Assembly: GCA_036377415.1 (NCBI GenBank)
Contig: DASUYK010000039.1
Coordinates: 1-64,000, forward strand
Source of the DNA: DASUPK01 sp036377415
GTDB lineage: Bacteria > Actinomycetota > Thermoleophilia > Solirubrobacterales > 70-9
Length of the DNA stretch: 64,000 nucleotides
Direction of reading: 5' to 3'
The position numbers and the translations under genes were made by a program. This document shows, piece after piece, positions 56,614-64,000 of the stretch. Within the stretch, counting starts at the first letter, position 1; the number at the start of each line of letters is the position of its first letter. The notes beneath the pieces are model-generated. The model was not told the DNA's origin and ran no database searches. It saw only the letters and a program-made list of their open reading frames with translations.

Positions 56614-56901
56614 TTAGCCGACCTTCGCGAGCACGTCCGATTCGCGCAGGACGAGCAGGTCGTCGCCGTCAACGGTGATCTCCGTGCCTCCGTACTTGGA
56701 GTAGAGGACCTCGTCGCCCTCGCTCACGTCGAGGGGGCGGCGGCTGCCGTCCTCCTGGATCGCACCATCGCCGACGGCGAGCACCTTGCCCTTCTGCGGC
56801 TTCTCCTTGGCTGTATCGGGGAGGACGATTCCGCTCGCGGTCGTCTCCTCCTCCTCGACCGCCTGAACGATCAGGCGGTCGCCAAGCGGCTTCAACTTCA
56901 T
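56614..56901 (-). CDS. groES: 10 kDa co-chaperonin GroES
   Basis: The 95 residues contain KLKPLGDRLIVQAVEEEETT, the mobile loop SGIVLPDTAKEKPQKG, and GDEVLYSKYGGTEI. It caps the GroEL ring. ATG 56901 is chosen because AGGAGG sits 7 nt upstream; the alternative ATG 56907 would be too close. The CIRCE element is 54 nt upstream, so the operon should be repressed by HrcA and induced by heat. Confidence 0.97.
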   Translation of the reverse strand: MKLKPLGDRLIVQAVEEEETTASGIVLPDTAKEKPQKGKVLAVGDGAIQEDGSRRPLDVSEGDEVLYSKYGGTEITVDGDDLLVLRESDVLAKVG

Positions 56902-56954
56902 TCGCATTCCTCCTGAACTGGTCGAGGTTTGATTCGCAAAGTCTGTCACTCGGT

Positions 56955-56981
56955 TTGGCACTCTCGGTGGGGGAGTGCCAA
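56955..56981. promoter_or_regulatory. CIRCE element (HrcA operator)
   Basis: TTGGCACTC-N9-GAGTGCCAA, an inverted repeat matching the CIRCE consensus TTAGCACTC-N9-GAGTGCTAA with one change per arm that keeps the pairing. It precedes groES-groEL. Confidence 0.95.
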
Positions 56982-57043
56982 GACAGCAGGCGTGATTGTA
57001 ACCGGGCAGACTGAGCGACCGCCGCTCGGGGGCACCGCGACAG

Positions 57044-57517
57044 CTAGCCGAGTGCGAGCAGCCGCGCGCCGAGCAGTCGCGCCAGGCCCTCGCCGCCGTT
57101 CCTCATCACGTAGTCGTGATTGACCGCGAAGATCGGGCGGGCGATGGGGGTCAGCAGGTTCATCCAGGCCCTTGTCGTGCGGACGTTCCACTCGTAGACG
57201 ACGGCGGTGATCCCGTCCTGCTCGAACAGGCGCCAGCGACCGGTCCCCGCCAGCTCACCGTTCGCCTCACCTTCGAGGACGTGCGGGCGCTCGACGCGCG
57301 TGGTTCGCATCTGAAACTCGAGCTTGTACGGGAGCTTCGACTTCCAGACGTAGCGACCGACCTGACCGACGCCGTTCTCGTCCCCCTCGGCGAGACGCTC
57401 GGTCTCGAGGACTCCCCTCCACCACTCGGGCCAGTGCTCGGATTCGTAGATCGCGTCCCACACGCGCTCCCGAGGCGCCTCCAACACCCAGGTGGTCAGG
57501 AAACGGTAGTCGCCCAA
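57044..57517 (-). CDS. SRPBCC family protein
   Basis: The 157 residues match the START-like SRPBCC fold, which forms a cavity for a hydrophobic ligand: FLTTWVLEAPRERVWDAIY at the start, EWWRGVLETERL, and VYEWNVRTTRAWMNLL at the end. It resembles polyketide cyclase-type members of the group. The ligand is unknown. The start is TTG, with a TAGGCG (poor -10) 6 nt upstream; it is 16 nt downstream of the ASCH gene on the same strand and may share its transcript. Confidence 0.85.
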   Translation of the reverse strand: MGDYRFLTTWVLEAPRERVWDAIYESEHWPEWWRGVLETERLAEGDENGVGQVGRYVWKSKLPYKLEFQMRTTRVERPHVLEGEANGELAGTGRWRLFEQDGITAVVYEWNVRTTRAWMNLLTPIARPIFAVNHDYVMRNGGEGLARLLGARLLALG

Positions 57518-57533
57518 GCCGCGCGCCTAGCGC

Positions 57534-57938
57534 TCAGTTGCGGGACGGCGATTCACCATTGCCGAATTGAGTGCTCGGCCGTTCGACGATCTGGGAGAAG
57601 CGTATGACCGTGACGGTGTCCTCGTCCGAGATCGACCGGGTGTAGATCTTCTCGAGGAACGCGACGGTCTCCTCCTGGCGGCGGAACTCGGGGTTGTCGT
57701 GCTCGATGTCACGGGGGGAGAGCTCGGCGACCTTCTTCACCTCGACGTCGTCGATCACGGCGGCGAAGATCTTCTCCCGCGGCTGGTGCCGGTAGCCGAT
57801 CGTGATCCAGACGAGCTGGCCGCGGTTGTACTTGCGCGACTTGTCGCCCAGCCGGATCGTCGCCGTCTTCCGGCCGCTTCGCAATTGGTCCACGAAGACG
57901 GGGGAGTAGAAGTTGAGCACGTAGAGCGCGGAATTCAC
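57534..57938 (-). CDS. ASCH domain protein
   Basis: The 134-residue protein is one ASCH domain, a PUA-like beta-barrel thought to bind RNA. Features are LNFYSPVFVDQLRSGRKTATIRLGD (read in two parts) with the conserved Gly-x-Lys-T pattern, and KIFAAVIDDVEVKKVAEL. It may act on RNA or modified nucleosides (the relative YqfB is an amidohydrolase for acetylcytidine). The function here is unproved. GTG 57938 follows a TAGGCT box by 6 nt. Confidence 0.85.
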   Translation of the reverse strand: MNSALYVLNFYSPVFVDQLRSGRKTATIRLGDKSRKYNRGQLVWITIGYRHQPREKIFAAVIDDVEVKKVAELSPRDIEHDNPEFRRQEETVAFLEKIYTRSISDEDTVTVIRFSQIVERPSTQFGNGESPSRN

Positions 57939-57944
57939 CGGCCG

Positions 57945-57950
57945 AGCCTA
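57945..57950 (-). promoter_or_regulatory. -10 box of the ASCH gene
   Basis: TAGGCT on the minus strand, 6 nt before GTG 57938. Confidence 0.5.
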
Positions 57951-57978
57951 CTTCAGGCGCGGCCACGGGGGCCGCTCA

Positions 57979-58647
57979 TCATTCGGGCGCATCGAACCCC
58001 TCGGCCCCGATCAGCGGGACGAAGCGGCAGGGCCCGATCGTCTCCTGGCGCAGGTCTCCGTTCTCGCGGGTGAACGCGGTGAGCAGGTCGGCTGTGCCGG
58101 TCGCGATCGGGACGACGAGACTTCCCCCCTCCGCGAGCTGACCGAGCAGGCTGTGGGGCGCCTCGGGGGTGGCGGCGTGCACCGCGATCGCGTCGTACGG
58201 CGCGCCGGGCGAATGCCCCTGGCTGCCGTCGCCGATGATCACCTCGACGTTCCGGACCCCCATCTCCTCGAGTCGGGCCCGGGCCACCTCGCCCAGCGCC
58301 GGCACGCGCTCGACGCTGATCACGCGATCCGACAGCTTCGCGAGGACTGCGGCCGAGTACCCGGATCCGGTCCCGATCTCGAGGACGTTCTCGTCCCCGT
58401 CCAGGTGAAGGGCCTGGCAGATCGCAGCCACTACCCAGGGCTGGGAGATGGTCTGCTCGTGACCGATGGGAAGCGCCGAGTCGTTGTAGGCGCTCTTCCG
58501 CACGCGCTCGGGGACGAACAGCTCGCGGGGCACCGACCCCATCGCGTCGAGCACCGCCTCATCGGAGATCCCACGCCGTCGGAGCTGGCGCTCGACCATT
58601 CGCTGCCGCTGCTCGGCGAAGTCGGGCGAGCGGCCAGAGGGTGTCAT
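57979..58647 (-). CDS. pcm: Protein-L-isoaspartate O-methyltransferase
   Basis: Pcm methylates isoaspartyl residues so that damaged proteins can be repaired, using SAM. The 222 residues contain MVERQLRRRGI, LPIGHEQTISQPWVVA (family motif), the SAM-binding VLEIGTGSGYSAAVLAKL, and DAIAVHAATPEAP. It is 18 nt downstream of the Crp-like gene on the same strand and may be cotranscribed. Confidence 0.94.
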   Translation of the reverse strand: MTPSGRSPDFAEQRQRMVERQLRRRGISDEAVLDAMGSVPRELFVPERVRKSAYNDSALPIGHEQTISQPWVVAAICQALHLDGDENVLEIGTGSGYSAAVLAKLSDRVISVERVPALGEVARARLEEMGVRNVEVIIGDGSQGHSPGAPYDAIAVHAATPEAPHSLLGQLAEGGSLVVPIATGTADLLTAFTRENGDLRQETIGPCRFVPLIGAEGFDAPE

Positions 58648-58665
58648 GCCCTCGCCGTCAGCGCC

Positions 58666-59364
58666 TCAGAAGATGTATGCGTCGAGCCGTTCGGGCTCGA
58701 TCACGGTCACCCGGCCGCGTCCGACCTGAACCACACCCGCGCGCTCGAGCGTTGCCAGAAAGCGGCTGACGCTCTCACGCGAGGTTCCGGCCATCTGAGC
58801 AAGGTCGGCTTGCCGCAGCCGGATCGTCACGCCGTCGCGGACCAGGGGGGTGACTGCCTCCTCGGCGAGCAGCTTGTTGAGCACCCCGGCGACTCTGCTC
58901 GGGACCGTCTGGAATGACTGGCGCGCGATCCGCTCGTTCGCCTCCCGCAGGCGCCTGGTGAGCGCGACGACCAGCTTCTCGGCCATATCGGGGTGCTCAC
59001 GGATCAGAGCGCGCATGTCCATCGCGGGCAGGGCCAGGAGGTCGGTGCTCTCGACCGCCTCGACGCTCGCCGAGCGGCGCTCTCCGTCGAGCATCGCAAG
59101 CTCCCCGAAGATCGCTCCCGGTCCGAGAGTCGCGAGCGTGATCACCCTGCCGTCCGAGTGCTGGCGGGTGACGCGGCAGCTGCCCGAGCTGACGATGTAG
59201 CAGGCATCCCCGGGATCGCCCTCGTGGAAGACCCGGGTGTCGTGCGGAAAGCTCCGTGGAATCGCGACCTGGGCGACCCGCTCGAGCTCGGAAGCTGAGA
59301 GCTCCGAGAACAAGGGCACCCGGCCGAGCAACCCGACCATTCGTTGACTCGCACGGCTCTCCAC
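58666..59364 (-). CDS. Crp/Fnr family transcriptional regulator
   Basis: A 232-residue regulator with an N-terminal cyclic-nucleotide-binding fold (VPLFSELSASELERVA, GDPGDACYIVSSGSCRV, GAIFGELAMLDGERRSASVEA read in pieces) and a C-terminal winged helix (RLRQADLAQMAGTSRESVSRFL). The pocket sequence FGELAML...RRSASV resembles cAMP-binding Crp proteins of actinobacteria. The start is uncertain: GTG 59364 or ATG 59340. A GATAAT lies 10 nt before the GTG. Targets are unknown. Confidence 0.9.
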   Translation of the reverse strand: MESRASQRMVGLLGRVPLFSELSASELERVAQVAIPRSFPHDTRVFHEGDPGDACYIVSSGSCRVTRQHSDGRVITLATLGPGAIFGELAMLDGERRSASVEAVESTDLLALPAMDMRALIREHPDMAEKLVVALTRRLREANERIARQSFQTVPSRVAGVLNKLLAEEAVTPLVRDGVTIRLRQADLAQMAGTSRESVSRFLATLERAGVVQVGRGRVTVIEPERLDAYIF

Positions 59365-59416
59365 GCCACCGACGATTATCCGGGATCGACCGAAAAGTGT
59401 TCGAGTCAAATGGTCC

Positions 59417-60190
59417 TCAGCCGCGACGCTGACAGCTTGGGCACCAGTAGCTGACCCGGGCCGAGTCGCCCTGCGCCCCTGAGCGGATCGCAGAGCCACA
59501 GCGCCGGCACGGCCGGGCGGCCCTCCGATACACGGAGCCGGGCTGCCTGCCCGACTCGACCGCCGCCAGCATCAGCTCGCGGGTCAGATCGAGGACGGAT
59601 CCGAGCTCTGGGTCGGAGAGCGAGCCGAGCCGTGCACGCGGATCGATCCGGGCGGCAAAGCATCCCTCGCTCTTGAAAATGTTCCCGATCCCTGCGACCA
59701 GCGTCTGGTCGAGCAGCGCGTCGCCGAGCTCGGCCGTCGGCCCCACACCCCGCATCCGCCGGATCGCGTCCTCGACGTCGAAGTCGTCCGCGAGCAGATC
59801 CGGACCGAGGCGGGCAAGCCTCGGATCGCGGCGGAGCTGGGACTCCCTCGCGATCCGCATCGTCGATCCGCCGAAGTTGACTGCATCTATCCGCCCGGTT
59901 GACAGGGTGATCCAGGCCTGTGAGGCCGGGCGCCGCCAGCTCTCCCCCTCGGCGTACAGATGCCAGGTCCCGCGCATTCCGAGGTGGCTGTGTAGGGCGA
60001 GGCCGTCGGCGAAGTGGAGGATCAGGTGCTTGCCGCGGCTCTCGGCGCTCTCCAGGAGCCCGCCGTCGATCGCTGCGCAGGGCAGGCCGGCGGGCCGGCG
60101 GGCGCCCGGTGTTCGCACCGTGACACGCTCGCCCGCGAGCCCGTCGTGAATCCGCCTCGCGAGGCGCAGGATCGAGTCGCCCTCCGCCAT
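59417..60190 (-). CDS. Fpg/Nei family DNA glycosylase, Nei2-like, with Ala2
   Basis: The 257-residue protein has the Fpg/Nei layout: N-terminal EGDSILRLARRI, SRGKHLILHFADG, HLGMRGTWHLY, the helix-two-turn-helix with LVAGIGNIFKSEG, and a C-terminal zinc finger of four Cys (CRRCGSA then CPSCQRRG). Fpg and Nei normally begin Met-Pro-Glu and use Pro2 as the nucleophile; here the second codon is GCG (Ala). The Glu is kept. NEIL3-type enzymes use Val2, so activity through the terminal amine is possible, but a change in function is also possible. It likely acts on oxidised bases. Confidence 0.88.
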   Translation of the reverse strand: MAEGDSILRLARRIHDGLAGERVTVRTPGARRPAGLPCAAIDGGLLESAESRGKHLILHFADGLALHSHLGMRGTWHLYAEGESWRRPASQAWITLSTGRIDAVNFGGSTMRIARESQLRRDPRLARLGPDLLADDFDVEDAIRRMRGVGPTAELGDALLDQTLVAGIGNIFKSEGCFAARIDPRARLGSLSDPELGSVLDLTRELMLAAVESGRQPGSVYRRAARPCRRCGSAIRSGAQGDSARVSYWCPSCQRRG

Positions 60191-60236
60191 GACTAAACGG
60201 GTCGCTCCTCCGACATTTCACGAGTCGCGCTGTCGC

Positions 60237-60259
60237 GCGCCCCCACATCATCGGGGCGC
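60237..60259. terminator. Hairpin downstream of the Lhr gene
   Basis: GCGCCCC and GGGGCGC around a 9-nt loop, in the 76-nt gap after the Lhr stop on the minus strand. No T-tract. Confidence 0.4.
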
Positions 60260-60266
60260 CGTGGCA

Positions 60267-63200
60267 TCAGGCGACGAGGCGCCTCGGCTGTCGCCTGAAT
60301 CCCGCCTCGATCAGTGCCGTCTCCATTCCCGAGCCGATCACCGGCTCGCCGTCGAGCCGCTCGATCGTGAGCTTCTCGATCAGCCCATCGCGGGCGGCTG
60401 CGGCCAGCTCGGCGAGGGCTGCGGTGAGCTCCTGCTCGCTCAGCTTCCGAAGCCGGAGGATTCCCTTCCCGCTCCGCTCGACGTAGAGGAGCGCCTCCCC
60501 ATCGCGGAGCATCACGTAGGCCCCCGCGGTCCGCGCCGGGCGCCGCTGGCCTTCGAGCTTTGGCCAGGGGAGCGTGGCGCCATACGGGTTGGCGGGATCG
60601 GTCGCCGCCAGGACCTGGAGCGATCCATCTGCCCGCGGCAGGCTGCGGAGCCGCTCGACCGCACCGGGAAGCGCGAACTGGGCACCCCCGAGCCCCTCGA
60701 CGAAGTAGCCCCGTCGCGCGGTCCCGAGGAGCTCCAGGTTCTGGAGCTCGCCATAGATCGAGGCGAATCCACCGGGGATTCCCTCTGCGATCGCGGTCTC
60801 ACGCGCGATGATCCCGTGGCGCTCGAGCAGGAGCTCCGCCAGCGCCCGCATTCGCGGGCCGGCGGAGGGGGCGTCCTCGAAGAGCGGCGCGGTGAGCGAC
60901 CAGCGCCCGATGACGGTCCCCGAGGCGCCGGCCCTCCTCCGCGCGAAGCGGCGGCCGGAGCGATCGGAGCGCTGCGCCGCGCGCAGGCGGGGGGCGCGGA
61001 GCGGGGCGAAGGCGTCGTTGGTCACCTCTCCCGACCAGGCGAGGTCCCAGAGCGCCTCGTGCAGCTGCTCTGCCGAGCCCTCGAGCTCGAGCAGGTCGAG
61101 CCAGAAGCACGGCCCCCGAGCGAGGCGCTCGCGGATCGCGTCCTGGATCTCGCCCTCGGGGCGATCGAGTTTCGCGTTGGCCGGCGGCGGCCCGGCGAGG
61201 CGGACGTCCTCGCGGAAGTAGAGCGCCACCCTGCCGTCGCTCCTGCCGATGGCGCCGGCCCCGATCCAGACCAGCTCGCCGCTGGTGCAGAGCTCGTCCA
61301 TCCAGGAGGGGCTGTAGGCCCCGAGCCGCCGGGGGAGGACATCGCGCTCCCATGTCTTCGGCGTGAGCGCGATCCCCTGAAGCGGGATCAGCGCCTCGCG
61401 GAGACGGTCGGGTCCCGCGCCGGTTCGCGCGTGGGCGTCGACGTTCTGCCAGCTTGGGAGGAAGCGGGCGAGCTCCCGCGGATCGGTCGCCTCGACCTCC
61501 CTGCGAAGCCGGGCGAGGCTCGCGCGCCGCAGCCGCCGGAGGACGTCCGCCTCGCACCACTCGCGGGTGGTCCCGCCGGGAAGCAGCTCCCCCCGGACCA
61601 CCTCTCCGGCGCGCTCCAGCTCGCGGAGCGCAGGGCTCGGGTCGACGCCGTAGCGATCCGAGAGCTGTTTGGTCGGGAAGGGGACGTGGGTCGCGGCGTA
61701 GCGCCTCACGAGGGAGACGAGCGCATCGTCGACGGGCTCGATGAAGCTCTCCGGCAGTCCGGCGGGCGGGGGGACGCCGAGCGCATCGCGATAGAGCCCG
61801 GCGTCCTCCGCTGCGATGTAGCGCTCCTCCCCGGCGACCCTGACCACGGCCGCGCGGCGCTCCTTGACCAGCTTGTTCAGCATCGAGGCGGCCGAGTAGC
61901 CCTCCTCGACCCGCCGCTCGCACTCATCCGCGGTCAGGTCGCCGAGCCTCCGCAGGATCTGCTGGAGGCCGTCGCGGTCCTTCGCCCGAGCCGACTCCGT
62001 CAGGTGCTGGAGCTGCTCGGAGACCTCCTCGAGCGCCTCGGGGTCGATCAACTCCCGCAGCTCCTCCTGCCCGAGGAGCTCGGCGAGCAGGTCCCGATCC
62101 AGTGCGAGGGCGGCGGCCCGCCGCTCCGCGTTCGGCGTGTCGCCCTCGTACATGTAGGTGGCGACGTAGTCGAAGAGCAGCGAGGAGGCGAACGGCGATG
62201 CAGTCGGGGTCTCGACCTCCACCATCGTGATTCGCCGGGAGTGGAGGTCGCGAAGGAGGTCGCGGAGTGCCGGCAGATCGAGGACGTCCCGCATCACCTC
62301 GCGGTAGGTCTCGAGAATCACCGGGAAGCGTGGGAAGTCGCGGGCGACCTCGAGCAGGCTCTGCGACTTCAGCCGCTGCTGCCAGAGCGGGGTGCGCTTT
62401 CCCGGCCAGGCGCGTGGGATCAGCAGGGAGCGCGCAGCGTTCTCCCGGAAGCGGGCACCGAACAGCGCCGATCCGGAGAGCTCGCGGATCACCAGATCCT
62501 CGAGCTCGTCGGGCTCGATCATCACCAGGTCGGCGGGCGGCGGCTCGTCCGCGTCGGGCAAGTGGATGACGATGCCGTCGTCCGACCAGATCGCGTCCGC
62601 CTCGAGCTCGCGATCGTCGCGTATCTTCGCCGAGAGGGCGAGCCCCCACGCCGCGTGAACCCGCCCGCCCCACGGAGAGAGGACGCAGAGCCTCCAGTCG
62701 CCGATCTCGTCGCGGAAGCGCTCCACCACGATCGACTCGTCCGACGGCACGACCCGGGTGGCGGCCTGCTGCTCGGTCAGGTAACTGACGAGGTTCTGAG
62801 CAGCGAGTTTGTCGAGGTCGTTCTCCTTCGCGAGCTTCTTCGGGTCGGCGTTCACCGCTTCCCTGGAGAAGGCGCCGATCGCCTTCCCCAGGTCGGCAGG
62901 GCGGCCGATCCCGTCCCCGCGCCAGAAGGGCACCGCTCCGGGGGTTCCCGGTGCCGGGGTGACGATCACGCGGTCCCGGGTGATCTCCTCGATCCGCCAG
63001 GTGCTTGCCCCCAGCAGGAAGGTCTGGCCGGGGCGGGCCTCATAGACCATCTCCTCGTCGAGCTCGCCGACCCGGCGGCCGTCGGGAAGATGGACGCCGT
63101 AGAGGCCGCGGTCCGGGATCGTTCCGGCATTGGCGACGGCGAGCTGGCGGGCACCGGGGCGTCCGCGCATCTTTCCCTTGGTGCGGTCCCAGACGATCCG

Positions 63201-64000
63201 GGGCCGGAGCTCGGCGAACCGCTCGGAGGGATAGCGACCGTCGAGCATGTCGAGCACGTTCTCGAGCTGCTCCCGGGAGAGCCCGGCGAAGGGCTGGGCG
63301 GAGCGGACGAGCTTCTCGACCTCGTCTATCTCCCACTCGTCGAGTGCGGCCATCGAGACCAGATGCTGGGCGAGCACGTCGAGCGGGTTCTGGGGGATGA
63401 CGGTCTCCTCGATCTCCCCGGTCCGCATCCGCCTCGCGACCACCGCGCACTCGAGCAGGTCGGCCCGGAACTTCGGGAAGATCCTCCCCTTCGATACCTC
63501 CCCCAGGGTGTGGCCCGCGCGGCCGACGCGCTGCAGGCCCCTGGTCACCGACTTCGGCGACTCCACCTGGATCACGAGGTCGACCGCGCCCATGTCGATT
63601 CCCAGCTCGAGCGACGAGGTCGCCACCAGACAGGGGAGCTGCCCCGACTTGAGCATCTCCTCGACCAGCGCCCGCTCCTCGTGTGAGAGCGACCCGTGGT
63701 GTGCCCGCGCGATCTCGGGCGGCGACTCATCCTCATTCTTGGTGTTCCCGGCATGCTCCGTCGCGGGGAGCTCGTCCGTGAGCCCGTCGCCGTTCATCTC
63801 GTTCAGCCGCTTCGCGATCCTCTCGGCGGCGCGGCGGTTGTTGACGAAGACGATCGTCGAGGTGTGCTCGCGGACGAGCCGAAGGAGCTCGGGGTAGATC
63901 GCCGGCCAGATCGAGCGGGTGTTGGTCGCCGGATCGAGGGAGGCCTCGATCGGCCCGGGATCGATCCGCTCCGGGGAGTGGTCTTGATGCGAGGGCGCGC
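60267..64000 (-). CDS. lhr: Lhr-family ATP-dependent helicase (5' end beyond window)
   Basis: The frame is open to the window edge, giving at least 1244 residues of the C-terminal part. It includes the end of RecA domain 2 (TIVFVNNRRAAERIAKRL, LVATSSLELGIDMGAVDLVI, LQRVGRAGHTLGEVSKG) and the large Lhr-specific region of winged-helix and beta-barrel modules. The first RecA domain with Walker A lies outside. Lhr is a 3'-5' DNA helicase/translocase linked to repair in mycobacteria; it is often next to nei2, as here: the Nei2-like glycosylase gene is 76 nt downstream on the same strand. An insertion rich in Glu/Asp/Asn occurs near 63720-63790. Confidence 0.93.
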   Translation of the reverse strand, partial: APSHQDHSPERIDPGPIEASLDPATNTRSIWPAIYPELLRLVREHTSTIVFVNNRRAAERIAKRLNEMNGDGLTDELPATEHAGNTKNEDESPPEIARAHHGSLSHEERALVEEMLKSGQLPCLVATSSLELGIDMGAVDLVIQVESPKSVTRGLQRVGRAGHTLGEVSKGRIFPKFRADLLECAVVARRMRTGEIEETVIPQNPLDVLAQHLVSMAALDEWEIDEVEKLVRSAQPFAGLSREQLENVLDMLDGRYPSERFAELRPRIVWDRTKGKMRGRPGARQLAVANAGTIPDRGLYGVHLPDGRRVGELDEEMVYEARPGQTFLLGASTWRIEEITRDRVIVTPAPGTPGAVPFWRGDGIGRPADLGKAIGAFSREAVNADPKKLAKENDLDKLAAQNLVSYLTEQQAATRVVPSDESIVVERFRDEIGDWRLCVLSPWGGRVHAAWGLALSAKIRDDRELEADAIWSDDGIVIHLPDADEPPPADLVMIEPDELEDLVIRELSGSALFGARFRENAARSLLIPRAWPGKRTPLWQQRLKSQSLLEVARDFPRFPVILETYREVMRDVLDLPALRDLLRDLHSRRITMVEVETPTASPFASSLLFDYVATYMYEGDTPNAERRAAALALDRDLLAELLGQEELRELIDPEALEEVSEQLQHLTESARAKDRDGLQQILRRLGDLTADECERRVEEGYSAASMLNKLVKERRAAVVRVAGEERYIAAEDAGLYRDALGVPPPAGLPESFIEPVDDALVSLVRRYAATHVPFPTKQLSDRYGVDPSPALRELERAGEVVRGELLPGGTTREWCEADVLRRLRRASLARLRREVEATDPRELARFLPSWQNVDAHARTGAGPDRLREALIPLQGIALTPKTWERDVLPRRLGAYSPSWMDELCTSGELVWIGAGAIGRSDGRVALYFREDVRLAGPPPANAKLDRPEGEIQDAIRERLARGPCFWLDLLELEGSAEQLHEALWDLAWSGEVTNDAFAPLRAPRLRAAQRSDRSGRRFARRRAGASGTVIGRWSLTAPLFEDAPSAGPRMRALAELLLERHGIIARETAIAEGIPGGFASIYGELQNLELLGTARRGYFVEGLGGAQFALPGAVERLRSLPRADGSLQVLAATDPANPYGATLPWPKLEGQRRPARTAGAYVMLRDGEALLYVERSGKGILRLRKLSEQELTAALAELAAAARDGLIEKLTIERLDGEPVIGSGMETALIEAGFRRQPRRLVA

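Noticed and set aside
56955..56981. CIRCE element as an unusual palindrome
   Set aside because: It is a standard HrcA operator in front of groES-groEL and is annotated as a feature.
60189..63686. A 1165-residue open frame antisense to the Lhr gene
   Set aside because: It is rich in Arg, Gly, Pro, Asp and Leu without domains, and the opposite strand carries clear helicase motifs. It is a high-GC shadow frame. The same holds for the long antisense frames over the helicase at 2606, ileS, polX and the MFS gene.

Overview
The window is a dense, high-GC bacterial chromosome segment of roughly 66 genes with very short intergenic gaps. It contains no rRNA, tRNA, CRISPR array, insertion sequence or phage gene that I can see. 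The gene content points to an actinobacterium: a DUF2342 zinc metalloprotease, a PAC2 protein, an AdnA-like helicase-nuclease, an Mrp ATPase without the usual Cys pair, GroESL under a CIRCE element, Nei2-like and Crp-like genes, polyprenol-phosphate-mannose enzymes, and GTG/TTG starts. The deep-branching class Thermoleophilia (Solirubrobacterales or relatives) is my best inference; no marker here proves it.

Layout. 1-2.4 kb (minus): acetyltransferase, slipin/NfeD pair, TlpA-like lipoprotein. 2.6-5.2 kb (plus): an SF2 helicase with an acidic insertion. 5.2-12.9 kb (minus): one nine-gene, mostly overlapping run ccmA-ccmB-ccmC-ccmD-like-hemA-hemC-cobA/hemD-SAM hydrolase-birA, joining tetrapyrrole synthesis to cytochrome c maturation. 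12.9-30 kb: mixed housekeeping genes (murein endopeptidase-like protein, two aldehyde dehydrogenases, RarA, TauE, M20 peptidase, DUF1385, methylmalonyl-CoA epimerase, BtrH-like protein, PAP2, YchF, SpoIID-like, FumC). 30-43 kb: IleS, HAD, thioredoxin/RidA, polyprenol-mannose synthase, PolX, a TetR/MFS efflux pair, OtsB, and a TauE exporter split into two genes. 43-50 kb: YhaM-type nuclease, PAC2, AdnA-like protein, inositol phosphatase, DUF2342 protease. 50-64 kb: octapeptide-repeat protein behind LexA-like boxes, Mrp, GT87 mannosyltransferase, ferredoxin, GroESL, Pcm/Crp, Nei-like glycosylase, and the C-terminal part of an Lhr helicase that runs off the right edge.

The strongest cross-cutting signal is regulatory. 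About 26 genes have a -10-like hexamer (TANNNT or one mismatch) ending 6-9 nt before the start codon, with no Shine-Dalgarno room, as expected for leaderless mRNAs. Four divergent gene pairs are separated by only 23-42 nt and carry overlapping or adjacent back-to-back -10 boxes. Other points worth checking are the AdnA-like motor whose Walker A Lys is Arg, the Nei-like glycosylase whose catalytic Pro2 is Ala, the split TauE, a chain of two 12-codon mini-ORFs, and a three-copy hairpin repeat, one copy of which lies inside a coding region.
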